Source: SZUA-22 sp963751695
Lineage (GTDB): Bacteria; Bacteroidota; Ignavibacteria; Ignavibacteriales; Melioribacteraceae
Direction: 5' to 3'
DNA: 64,000 bases
NCBI GenBank assembly: GCA_963751695.1
Contig: CAVVVP010000009.1
Location: 62,001-126,000 of the forward strand
Shown piece after piece: positions 9,358-17,919 of the stretch. Both the position numbers and the translations under genes were made by a program. The notes under the pieces were generated by a model. It searched no databases, was not told the origin of the DNA, and was given only the letters and a program-made list of their open reading frames with translations. Each line of letters begins with the position of its first letter. The stretch's first letter is position 1.

Positions 9358-11309
9358 TCTCGCAAATGTTTAACTGCTTCATCAATCTCACAATCGTTTC
9401 CTGTTAATGCACCATATGCAAAATTAAACCAAGGAATGTGGGCCAATCTTTTAACCTCGTACGATCTGTCTAATCCACGAACATATATAGAACGCAAGTA
9501 AGGGTCATCCATGTATTTCATTAAAGGATAAAAACTTCTGAATGCAAGGTTGTCATCCCAAGGTGCAATCGCTTCTGGAGGGAATGTGTTTTTCTGCCTT
9601 ACAACATGATTTTGATATCCAAATTCCATTAGCTGATCGAATCCATCTTTATATTTTTCATCTCCGGTTAATGTGTAAGCAGTCCATGCAAAAGCTTGTG
9701 CTTCGAGACCATTAACCCCTCTATCTACCCATCCATAAGGACGAAGTAAGTATTCCGGATTCCATCTTCCCCAACGCGTTGCTTTCCCGTCCATGTCGAT
9801 GTAGACCCATCCATTATCCATTATGTATGATGTTATGCGCGCAAGATGTTCTTTTGCTAACTCTTTTTCTTCTCCCTCAGCTACTAAATCATGAAAAATT
9901 GAAACTGCATAAAAATGTGCGATTACTTCATCGCTTGATGTATCTCCTTTCCAATACCATAAGCTATCTTGTGTTGGATACCATTTAGCAGGGAGACCCC
10001 CAGAACCATGTCTACCCATTTCATCTTTATCTGCAACTCTAGACCAAATTGCTCTAGCGATAAATCCATCAATTGGTGTAATTCTATCGAGCCAAACCAT
10101 TGCTCTAAATGAGTTCACAGCTTCCTCACGAGCAGCTTCATCTCCAGTAACAGCGTACTTGTAAGACATAGCAGCAAGATAAGGAGCAGTGTGGCCACCA
10201 TCGTTATCGCTTACCTCTCTTACCCATTCATCTCCACGCTTGTAAATAGTATGAATGAATCCTAGTCGCTTATGACCCCATTCATTAATATGTCTCTCAT
10301 AATAATTAGCTTTTTTAAGCAGAGTATAAGGCTCGTAGGTAATAATACCGATCCCTTTGTCAGTTGCTATATAAACCTTATTATTGCCAACAGCTATATC
10401 GTTTACATTATCACCTGGAAGCCAATGATCTGCGCCAAAGTAATGCCAATCATCATTTAGCATTCTTATAGCTCCTTTGGTTGTACCGATCCACAAATCG
10501 TTATCGAAACCTATTTGTAAGCAAGTCGCGTTTTCATAAGGAAGTCCGTCAATACCTTTTAGCGTGCTCAGTGCGGCACCCCTCAATACAGATAATCCTC
10601 GGTCAGTTGAGATAAATAGACGACTACCCAAACTAAGCATATCTTTTGTGTTTCTTGATGGGAGCCTACCCCAGTCGATAAAATCTGTATTGACCATTTT
10701 TCCATCAAATAGAGCTAATCGACCGGGTCTAAGAATGTACATCGTTTCTGAATAGGAAGAGATTTTACTAATCGGGCCAATTCTTACAGGGTCAGCAAGG
10801 AGTTGAGTTCCATCTTCCATCATCATTGTAGTATTGCTAGTAAAGTAACCATCTGTTGGCTTAGTTGTTATCATTTTGCCATCTTCAAGTTTATAGATCT
10901 CCTCTTTTGTCGCAGCATGTAATACACCGTGGTGAGTTGTAAGATCAACAAAAATTCTATCATCAATTTTTTCCCAATCTGTGTTAGACAATTTGAACAA
11001 TCCAAGATCTGATAAAGCCCAAAGTTCATTTGCTTCATTAATTATTGAATTGACTCTTCCAGGAGCATTGCTAACGACATCAAGTTTTTCGTCATCCAGC
11101 CTATAAATCTTATTATCAATTACAGCGTAACAATCACCATCAGATTCGCCAATTGATGTAACTGGTAAATCAGATTTTATCTTAAGTGCTATTTCTTGTA
11201 GATAAATATCATCAGGTTCCGGAACCCACCTGATTTCGGAATTATTGGTTTTTTCTTGTGCATAAATTGTAAAAATAAATAGTGAGAAAATTATTATGGA
11301 TTTTTTCAT
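9336..11309 (-). CDS. Secreted beta-propeller plus six-hairpin-like protein (N-terminal 657 residues)
   Basis: A signal peptide (cleavage near residue 17) is followed by about 300 residues of propeller repeats (L-W-A-L-S-D-L-G-L-F, L-F-I-S-T-D-R-G-L-S, L-W-I-G-T-T-K-G-A, V-Y-I-A-T-D-K-G-I), the pattern of two-component-regulator propellers. From residue 330 a helical, Trp-rich (alpha/alpha)-toroid-like domain runs to the frameshift near 9353. The C-terminal half is paralogous to the partial gene at 3-716. A strong ribosome site AAGGAGG precedes the ATG. The propeller/toroid pairing suggests carbohydrate binding plus hydrolysis or lysis, but no catalytic residues were identified. The intact gene would span 9013-11309. 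Confidence 0.7.
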   Translation of the reverse strand: MKKSIIIFSLFIFTIYAQEKTNNSEIRWVPEPDDIYLQEIALKIKSDLPVTSIGESDGDCYAVIDNKIYRLDDEKLDVVSNAPGRVNSIINEANELWALSDLGLFKLSNTDWEKIDDRIFVDLTTHHGVLHAATKEEIYKLEDGKMITTKPTDGYFTSNTTMMMEDGTQLLADPVRIGPISKISSYSETMYILRPGRLALFDGKMVNTDFIDWGRLPSRNTKDMLSLGSRLFISTDRGLSVLRGAALSTLKGIDGLPYENATCLQIGFDNDLWIGTTKGAIRMLNDDWHYFGADHWLPGDNVNDIAVGNNKVYIATDKGIGIITYEPYTLLKKANYYERHINEWGHKRLGFIHTIYKRGDEWVREVSDNDGGHTAPYLAAMSYKYAVTGDEAAREEAVNSFRAMVWLDRITPIDGFIARAIWSRVADKDEMGRHGSGGLPAKWYPTQDSLWYWKGDTSSDEVIAHFYAVSIFHDLVAEGEEKELAKEHLARITSYIMDNGWVYIDMDGKATRWGRWNPEYLLRPYGWVDRGVNGLEAQAFAWTAYTLTGDEKYKDGFDQLMEFGYQNHVVRQKNTFPPEAIAPWDDNLAFRSFYPLMKYMDDPYLRSIYVRGLDRSYEVKRLAHIPWFNFAYGALTGNDCEIDEAVKHLREWTSRLC

Positions 11310-11345
11310 TGCATTGCCTCCTTGAAGACTCTGGTGGTCTCCTTG

Positions 11346-11376
11346 TTTATAAGAAGTAAAAGTACTTACATGTCAA
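11346..11376 (-). promoter_or_regulatory. Promoter of the propeller/six-hairpin gene
   Basis: On the minus strand TTGACA (11371-11376) is followed after 18-19 bases by TTATAA/TATAAA (11346-11352), 37 bases before the start codon. This is close to the sigma-70-type consensus. A CGTTTGTCTTA sequence at 11420-11430 further upstream resembles half of the palindrome at 17902-17919. Confidence 0.55.
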
Positions 11377-11496
11377 CTTAAAGATAAGTAAAATAAATTG
11401 CAAATTTAGATTAAAAAATCGTTTGTCTTAAATAATTAAATCAATACTTTTGAATTAGGTCAATCTTGATTATTTTTAAAAAGGATATAGAAAAAG

Positions 11497-13130
11497 ATGA
11501 AAAACCCAATTTTAATATTTTTTATAATTGCTTAATATCAGTTACTCTTAAAGCACAAGAAATTTCTGGAAGGGTTTCGGATTATCTAACCTCCGAATTT
11601 TTAAATGATGTGAAAGTTGAAATAGTTAATTCTAATTCTGGAGAAACAGATTCAGTTTTTACGGATAATTCCGGAAGTTGGTCATTCACAATTACTGATG
11701 TAAAGAGACCTAACCTAATTTCTTCTTTTGAATTAGAAAATAACTATCCAAATCCTTTCAATCCAAGCACAACTTTAGGTTTTAGTCTTTCCGAGCAAGG
11801 AGATGTTCGTATCTCTATCCATGATATTTTAGGAAGAGTTGTAGATTCTAAAGAATACTTTCTTAATCCGGGGATTTATTCAATTAACTATGATGGAATA
11901 GGAGCAGCAGGTGTATACTTTTACACTTTGAGTTCAAATGGAAAATCGATCACAAAGAAAATGATCCAATTGGATGGGGGGCGAGGAGTAGGATTAAGTA
12001 ATCTAAGGTCAGCAAATAGATATTTTTCTAATCTGACGAAAAGATTTTTTACAGAGTTGCAAATAGTGTTTTCGAAGTTTGGATATGTGAATGACACCTT
12101 ATTTATAACTGAGACAGACAATAAATATTTTGAAACGAAACTTGAGACCCTCCATTCAAATTCTATAGTTGTTGATCTGCATAACGATATTTTAGAGAGA
12201 GTTTTTATGGAAGATCCGAATTATAGATTAGGGGATTATAATTTTAAGTTTGAGACTGATATTCCTAGACTTCAAATAGGCGGGGTTGATCTGCAATTCT
12301 TTGCTGTGTGGATTAGTCCTACAGCTTATGAAGGAAGTTACTACGAAACTTCATTAGAAATGATCAATCACCTCAAGTACGAAACAGTTATAAACTCAAA
12401 TTCTCTTTCAAATGATAACTGCTATCTTTCTTCAATGAATGCAATTGAAAGTGGAAGAATTTCTGGAGTTATTGGGGTTGAAGGGGGACATTCGATTGAA
12501 AACAGTATGGATAAACTCATCACACTTTATGAATCTGGAATGAGGTATCTCACTATTACTTGGAACAACAGTACAGATTGGGCAATCTCCGCAAAAGATT
12601 CTAGATCTCAAACAGTTGGACTTTCCGATTTTGGAAAAGACGTTATAAGGATGATGGATTCATTGGGAATTATTATTGATGTTTCCCATACGGGAATAAA
12701 GACTATTAGTGATATTTTGGAAATATCAAAAAATCCAATAGTCGCAACTCACTCTGGAGCCAGAACGGTTAAAGATCATTACAGAAATCTTTATGACTCT
12801 CAAATTGTGGATATTGCTAACACAGGCGGCGTTGTGGGTATTGTCTTTTATCCCCCATTTATTGGTGATCCTAACAATGATGGCAAAATCGATATTGAAG
12901 ATGTTATTATACATATTGATTATATCGTTAATCTTGTCGGTATAGACTATATAGCACTTGGATCTGACTTTGATGGGACAGGCGGCTATCTGCCAGAGGG
13001 TTTGGAAGATGTTACCAGACTACCTTCACTAACCCTTGCCTTGCTTAAACATGGATATTCACAATCGGATGTTCGAAAATTATTGGGTGAAAACTTTCTT
13101 AGAGTATTCAAACAAGTTTGCGATCAATAG
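11497..13130 (+). CDS. Secreted membrane-dipeptidase (M19) with an inserted sorting-type module; frameshift in signal peptide
   Basis: The likely start is ATG 11497, giving signal sequence M-K-N-P-I-L-I-F-F-I-I; a one-base loss near 11530 shifts it from the downstream frame, which is open from 11466. Counting in that open frame, residues 32-80 begin a carboxypeptidase-regulatory-like domain, 90-170 are a Por/T9SS-type sorting module with N-Y-P-N-P-F-N-P-S-T, and 195-228 look like the second half of the split first domain. The M19 renal-dipeptidase domain (about 230-554) keeps its zinc ligands: D-L-H-N-D (His239, Asp241), E-G-G-H (Glu339), V-S-H-T-G (His408), T-H-S-G-A-R (His429) and G-S-D-F-D-G. 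Residues 468-479 form an EF-hand-like calcium loop. Hydrolysis of dipeptides or related amide bonds outside the cytoplasm is expected. Confidence 0.8.
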
Positions 13131-13154
13131 AATTTAAAATCAATTAGAATTGAA

Positions 13155-13868
13155 ATGAACTGCAAAATTAGATTATTTATGATCTCGTCATTAGTTTTAT
13201 TATCAACAAGCTATTCACAGAACTATGATGAATCAAAGGTTCCAAACTACAGTTTACCTGATCTTATGGTGCTTGAAGACGGTGGTAAAGTAACGAGCAC
13301 TCAAGAATGGATTGAAAAGCGCAGACCAGAAATTCTAAATCTCTTTTCTGAAGAGGTTTATGGGAAGAATCCAGGTCTTCCAGAGAAATTGGAGTTTTTG
13401 ATTAGCTCAGTTGACAGTTTAGCTTTAAACGGAATTGCGATTAGAAAAGAAGTTGAAATTAGAATAACAAATCAGAATAAGAATTTATCACTAAATCTCT
13501 TGTTGTATCTCCCTAAAAATGAACAAACAGTCCATCCGGTTTTCTTGGGATTGAATTTTTATGGCAATCAAACGATTAATAGTGATCCTGGCATCACTCT
13601 GCCAAAAAGCTGGGTGCGAAATAACAAAGACTTTGGAATAACTGATAATGTTGCTACAGAGGCTTCTCGTGGAGTAAGATCATCAAGATGGGAAGTTGAG
13701 TATTTAATTGGTAGGGGGTATGGACTAGGAGTGATGTATTATGGTGATATTGACCCGGATTATCATGATGAATTCCAGAATGGTGTTCATCAACTATTTA
13801 AAAGAAAGGGGAAAGTAAACAAAAACCTAATGAATGGGGTTCAATTTCAGCTTGGGCATGGGGATTGA
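13155..13868 (+). CDS. CE15 glucuronoyl esterase, N-terminal part (frameshifted)
   Basis: A signal peptide (about residues 1-21) is followed by the N-terminal half of a bacterial CE15 4-O-methyl-glucuronoyl methylesterase, an alpha/beta hydrolase that cuts esters of glucuronic acid. Features include E-E-V-Y-G-K-N-P-G and L-N-F-Y-G-N-Q-T followed by the strand L-G-V-M-Y-Y-G-D-I-D-P-D. Near 13826 one base is missing in AAAAACCTAATG; adding it makes the frame read P-N-E-W-G-S-I-S-A-W-A-W-G-L-S-R-A-M-D and join the next piece. The intact gene is 13155-14428, about 424 residues, normal for the family. It follows the dipeptidase gene by 24 bases. Confidence 0.8.
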   Translation: MNCKIRLFMISSLVLLSTSYSQNYDESKVPNYSLPDLMVLEDGGKVTSTQEWIEKRRPEILNLFSEEVYGKNPGLPEKLEFLISSVDSLALNGIAIRKEVEIRITNQNKNLSLNLLLYLPKNEQTVHPVFLGLNFYGNQTINSDPGITLPKSWVRNNKDFGITDNVATEASRGVRSSRWEVEYLIGRGYGLGVMYYGDIDPDYHDEFQNGVHQLFKRKGKVNKNLMNGVQFQLGHGD

Positions 13869-14428
13869 GTCGCGCAATGGACTATCTTGAAACAGATACA
13901 TCAATTGATAATAAGAAGGTTATAGTATTTGGACACTCTCGTTTGGGGAAAACATCACTTTGGGCGGGTGCTCAGGATGAAAGATTTGCAATTGTTATTT
14001 CGAATAATTCAGGCTGTGGAGGAGCAACACTTTCAAGAAGAAGATTTGGTGAAACAGTCAAGAAGATCAATGATTCTTTTCCTCACTGGTTTTGTGATAA
14101 TTTTAAGAAATATAATGAAAAAGAAGATGATCTCCCTATTGATCAGCATATGCTTATTGCTCTTTCTGCGCCTCGTCCGGTTTATGTAGCAAGTGCGGAG
14201 AAAGATAGGTGGGCTGATCCACGTGGCGATTTTTTATCAGCAAAAGCTGCTGAACCAGTATATCAGTTATTTAGACTTGAAGGATTACAAACTAACAACA
14301 TGCCTGTAGTGGATAGACCGGTTGGAAAGAATATTGGATATCATATTCGAACTGGAGGACATGGGGTAACACTCTACGATTGGGAGCAGTACGTGTCTTT
14401 TGCTAATAAATATTATTCTGGGAAGTAA
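13865..14428 (+). CDS. CE15 glucuronoyl esterase, C-terminal catalytic part (frameshifted)
   Basis: This is the continuation of the 13155 gene. It holds the nucleophile motif G-H-S-R-L-G-K with Ser and the following Arg typical of CE15, then N-N-S-G-C-G-G-A with the oxyanion region, R-R-x-F-G-E-T-V with the conserved Glu, a P-H-W-F-C segment and the catalytic His in G-G-H-G-V-T near the end. The frame is really open upstream through W-A-W-G-L-S-R; the ATG used at 13880 or the GTG-like start at 13865 is not a true start. Glucuronoyl esterases act with glucuronidases and uronate catabolism, which matches the rest of the window. It ends 3 bases from the convergent TonB receptor gene. Confidence 0.8.
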   Translation: MSRAMDYLETDTSIDNKKVIVFGHSRLGKTSLWAGAQDERFAIVISNNSGCGGATLSRRRFGETVKKINDSFPHWFCDNFKKYNEKEDDLPIDQHMLIALSAPRPVYVASAEKDRWADPRGDFLSAKAAEPVYQLFRLEGLQTNNMPVVDRPVGKNIGYHIRTGGHGVTLYDWEQYVSFANKYYSGK

Positions 14429-14431
14429 ATC

Positions 14432-16483
14432 TTAGAAACGAAGTCTTGCAGCTATATAAATGCTTCTTCCTATTCCATTAATCCCGCTCCCATGTGTTCG
14501 GTATTCTTCATTAAAGATATTTAGGAAACCTATTGAAAAAGTTAACGGATCTATCTTGTAAGAACCATAAAAATTAAGTACTTGCCATCCTGGAGTGCCA
14601 CCGTCCGGAATTCTGTGATCATCTACATCTCCGGATGACAATCGATCTTGCTTTGTCGCAAAAAGAAATTCAAGAGAAACTTTAAGTAGTGACCTTTGGT
14701 AGATAAGAGTGAGATTCCCATTTAATGGTGGAATTCTCCTCATAGGCTCATCTTTGCTTATGTTCTGCCCAAACGTATATGTTAGGTTGGTATAAAACGA
14801 AAAACTTGTAATAAAATAGTATGTTAATTCTCCCTCTATCCCTTGCACATAAGCTTCACCAACGTTTTCTTTTTTATATACATTTTCACCCTGGTACGTT
14901 GAATCTCCCTCAAATGCAGTTTTTACTCTATCTATTAGGTTTGATAAATTATTTCGATATAGAAATAATGAACCAGATACTTTTTCTGATTTTGCTTTGA
15001 ATCCAGCTTCAAAGTTAATTGATCTCTCTGGGTCTAGATTTTCATTTGGAACCTCAATTCCATAATCAAAGGAACCGAATGAACTAAGATCGTTGATATT
15101 AGGTGTTCTGAAGGCTGTGTTAATTCTCCCGATCAATTGAAAATCATTTGTTAAATAATATTGGACTGATAAATGGCTAGTAAGTGCCATGGGGGATATC
15201 TTAACATCTCCAAATGTTTCATCTTGTATGTCAACTGAGCTGGCACTATATCTCAATCCCAAATCAAAACCAGTTTTATGCAGTATATAATTATGTAAAG
15301 TGTAAACTGAAAAATTTAAAGCTTTACTTCCATTAGCATATAGTCCCCGTTCATATGTAACTGAACCATCTGATAAATTTTCAGTCTCTTTACCACTATT
15401 AACATAATCATGGTAAATCTCTGCACCTGAACTTGCTTTCCATTTATTACTAAATTGTGATACTGTTTCTAAATTGGCTCCAAAAACATTTACTTTGTCA
15501 TTCTCGAATGTTTGAACAGGACTATTCTCTTTTTTCCTTTTTCGAGTTTCATCGGAAAGTTGCCATGATAAAGTAAAGGCAACATCTTGGAAAAGATCAG
15601 AATTCGTGACGAAATTATTTCGCAAATATGCTAACTCTCTTACTTGTGGGTCGAACTTATAATATTCGTAGCCTCTTTGTGTTACTTGATCATATCGATC
15701 AACATCACTTTGTTTTAAGTAATCATAAGCAAGGGTAAGATAATATGAATCAGTAACTTTGAGAATAGATTTTACACTCGCTGCATATTCGTTATACGAA
15801 GAAGGGATTTGCAATCCAACATCACCCCCAGAAAGAACATCTCCATAGTTTTTATATGATACTAATCCCGTAAACCCTATCGTTGATGAGGAATAATCAA
15901 AATTCATAAATCCAGATTTTTGCATATTATCAGAAAGATACTTTGCATTCAATCCTATATCGAAAGTGTTTTGTTCTGAAGAAATTGTTGGGGCTTTAGT
16001 AATAAAGTGTATGGTTCCTCCCAATGCATCACTGCCATATTGGACAGAACCAGATCCCCGCATTATTTCAACTCTTTCGATAGTACTTGTATTTATGGTA
16101 TTAAGATATTGGTTTGGTCCATACCTAAATGTTGAGTTGTTAAGTCGAATACCATCAATCATTATAAGCGTTTGATTTCCAGTCAAACCTCTCACAAACG
16201 GCGAACCTCCACCATTATTAGTTTGCTGCATCCAAATACCGGAAGTGCCGAAAAGAGCATAAGCAGTATTTGTTGTTTGCATCAATTCAATTTGTGAATT
16301 GTTTAATGTCGATATAGCCTCTGGCGCTTTAAACTGATCTTGCTCGTATCGAGATGCAGAGACTATAACATCATCTTCAAGTAGGTAAGAACTATTATCT
16401 TGAGCAAAGATGGCAAAGTTGAAAATTAAGACAATCAATGGAACTACACTTTGAGTAAATCCCACAGAAAAATGTTTCAGCAT
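14432..16483 (-). CDS. TonB-dependent outer-membrane receptor
   Basis: A 683-residue receptor with signal peptide to about residue 28, a TonB-box-like D-D-V-I-V-S-A-S-R, a plug domain (about 40-160, with F-V-R-G-L-T-G-N-Q-T-L and M-R-G-S-G-S-V-Q-Y-G-S-D-A-L-G-G) and a 22-strand-type barrel ending A-A-R-L-R-F with C-terminal Phe. It lacks the carboxypeptidase-regulatory domain seen in the 6842 receptor, so it is closer to BtuB/haem-type receptors. The ligand is unknown. It is the last gene of a leftward set (alpha/beta hydrolase, GH78, purple acid phosphatase-like, this receptor) with a 15-base gap upstream. Confidence 0.88.
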   Translation of the reverse strand: MLKHFSVGFTQSVVPLIVLIFNFAIFAQDNSSYLLEDDVIVSASRYEQDQFKAPEAISTLNNSQIELMQTTNTAYALFGTSGIWMQQTNNGGGSPFVRGLTGNQTLIMIDGIRLNNSTFRYGPNQYLNTINTSTIERVEIMRGSGSVQYGSDALGGTIHFITKAPTISSEQNTFDIGLNAKYLSDNMQKSGFMNFDYSSSTIGFTGLVSYKNYGDVLSGGDVGLQIPSSYNEYAASVKSILKVTDSYYLTLAYDYLKQSDVDRYDQVTQRGYEYYKFDPQVRELAYLRNNFVTNSDLFQDVAFTLSWQLSDETRKRKKENSPVQTFENDKVNVFGANLETVSQFSNKWKASSGAEIYHDYVNSGKETENLSDGSVTYERGLYANGSKALNFSVYTLHNYILHKTGFDLGLRYSASSVDIQDETFGDVKISPMALTSHLSVQYYLTNDFQLIGRINTAFRTPNINDLSSFGSFDYGIEVPNENLDPERSINFEAGFKAKSEKVSGSLFLYRNNLSNLIDRVKTAFEGDSTYQGENVYKKENVGEAYVQGIEGELTYYFITSFSFYTNLTYTFGQNISKDEPMRRIPPLNGNLTLIYQRSLLKVSLEFLFATKQDRLSSGDVDDHRIPDGGTPGWQVLNFYGSYKIDPLTFSIGFLNIFNEEYRTHGSGINGIGRSIYIAARLRF

Positions 16484-16498
16484 ATTTGGATTTGACTT

Positions 16499-17851
16499 TT
16501 ACTTCTCAAATATAAATTTAACCGAAGGTGTTTTACTGTCCGGATTAAAAATATTTATATTTTTTGGAATTCTAAATAGATCACTGTCATTAAGATTTTC
16601 AACACCGTCAGCATATAAAGTTTGGTTTTCATCCTCATCATATGTTGCTGAAATCACAGTAAATATTTCTAAGGATAGTTTAGATTGACTTTCTGGTTTA
16701 ACATGAATCCATTTTATCTGATTAAATGATCCGCTTTGAACTGTCCATGGTTTGTCATCATCATTCGCTCGTGGATATGCACCCCAACTTCCTTCACCAA
16801 TGAAAACAGTGCCATTATTATCATCACGAATAAATCCTTGAAAGCTGCCTTCTTCATTTGAAGGCCTTACTGGATAAGTGATCTTGTGCATATGTGAATC
16901 ACCATCAAGAGAAAGTTCTAAACCATAATCGTGGAACATTTGTGCCCACTGTTCATATTGATAATCTTGTTCACCCTTTCTTTGAGTATGAGGTCTGAAT
17001 GGTTTATGATAGGCTGCAATCTTCAAACTGTAATTCTGGTGTTGCTTCAAGTCATTTTCAATCCATTCTTTTTGTTGACCACCTCGTTCAATTTCAGAAT
17101 TTATTGGTACTATGTGCACATAGTCTCCACCGAATGATAGCGAGTAAAAAATATTCGTACTATCTCCGAATTGAAAAGGTGCATTGAATATTTTGTTTAG
17201 AATTGTTTTGTTCCCATTTTCATGATTGCCATGAACTGCCACAAGTGGAATTTTTCTGCCCTCTGGAGTTGTTGCTAGGGTATCCCAATCTCTCAACCAT
17301 TGATGCCATCGGTCTGGATATGTACCATTACCAGAATTAAAATCACCATTAAAAATGACGAATAGAGGAGCTAGTTTAGAAACAAGAATGTTCGAAGCTC
17401 TACCAGCTGCAAGAGGCTCGTCATCTGATTTTGTATCACCACCAATTATGAAAGTAAATGGTTTCGGTTTATCAGGTGCAGTTCTGAAATAGTATCTATT
17501 ACTCACACCAAACTCATCCTTGATCACAAAATAATAATTTTGATCTGCATGAAGATCTTTGATCTCAGCGTAGTATGTGTTCATTCCATAATAATTGAGC
17601 AATTCACGAGTAGGTTCTTGAACTAAGGGATAATCATCAAAATCTCTTCCATTATCTTCTTTCCCATAATATACCTTTCCATCCTGTCCTTGAAGTTGAT
17701 CCCAAATAACAGTGATGGTTGAAGATGGATCATCATTCCAAACAAGTCGGTATTTGTCAGACGCTGCTGGTTTATATTCTTTTTTCTGACAAGATGCTAC
17801 AATTAGTATTAATATGGATAGAAATAATATTTTTGTGGTCAATGTATTCAT
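16499..17851 (-). CDS. Lipoprotein purple-acid-phosphatase-like metallophosphoesterase
   Basis: The start at 17851 is chosen because it gives a lipoprotein signal with lipobox V-A-S-C; the open frame runs upstream to 17908 but would overlap a palindromic operator. An N-terminal fibronectin-like domain (about residues 30-125) precedes the phosphoesterase domain, the layout of purple acid phosphatases. Metal-site motifs are G-G-D (strand 1), N-G-D-F-N, V-H-G-N-H-E-N, A-Y-H-K-P and D-G-D-S-H-M-H. It would remove phosphate from organic phosphoesters outside the cytoplasm. It follows GH78 with 65 bases between, the only sizeable gap in this gene set, and that gap holds the 18-bp palindrome. Confidence 0.82.
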   Translation of the reverse strand: MNTLTTKILFLSILILIVASCQKKEYKPAASDKYRLVWNDDPSSTITVIWDQLQGQDGKVYYGKEDNGRDFDDYPLVQEPTRELLNYYGMNTYYAEIKDLHADQNYYFVIKDEFGVSNRYYFRTAPDKPKPFTFIIGGDTKSDDEPLAAGRASNILVSKLAPLFVIFNGDFNSGNGTYPDRWHQWLRDWDTLATTPEGRKIPLVAVHGNHENGNKTILNKIFNAPFQFGDSTNIFYSLSFGGDYVHIVPINSEIERGGQQKEWIENDLKQHQNYSLKIAAYHKPFRPHTQRKGEQDYQYEQWAQMFHDYGLELSLDGDSHMHKITYPVRPSNEEGSFQGFIRDDNNGTVFIGEGSWGAYPRANDDDKPWTVQSGSFNQIKWIHVKPESQSKLSLEIFTVISATYDEDENQTLYADGVENLNDSDLFRIPKNINIFNPDSKTPSVKFIFEK

Positions 17852-17901
17852 TGCAAACTCGCTTTTTATATTTTTTATTAATTGATACCAAATATAATGA
17901 A

Positions 17902-17919
17902 TAGACAAACGTTTGTCTA
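17902..17919. promoter_or_regulatory. Perfect 18-bp palindrome, probable operator
   Basis: TAGACAAACGTTTGTCTA is a perfect inverted repeat with a central CG, the form of LacI-family operators. It overlaps the stop codon of the GH78 gene and lies about 50 bases upstream of the chosen start of the phosphatase gene. A related half-site (CGTTTGTCTTA) occurs at 11420-11430 between two divergent genes of the same region. Confidence 0.55.

Noticed and set aside
13865..13868. Apparent 4-base overlap of two genes at the CE15 locus
   Set aside because: Both pieces are halves of one esterase and join by a one-base correction near 13826.
17852..17908. Upstream start for the purple acid phosphatase-like gene
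   Set aside because: The longer start lacks a signal-peptide pattern and lies in the operator; the ATG at 17851 gives a clean lipoprotein signal.
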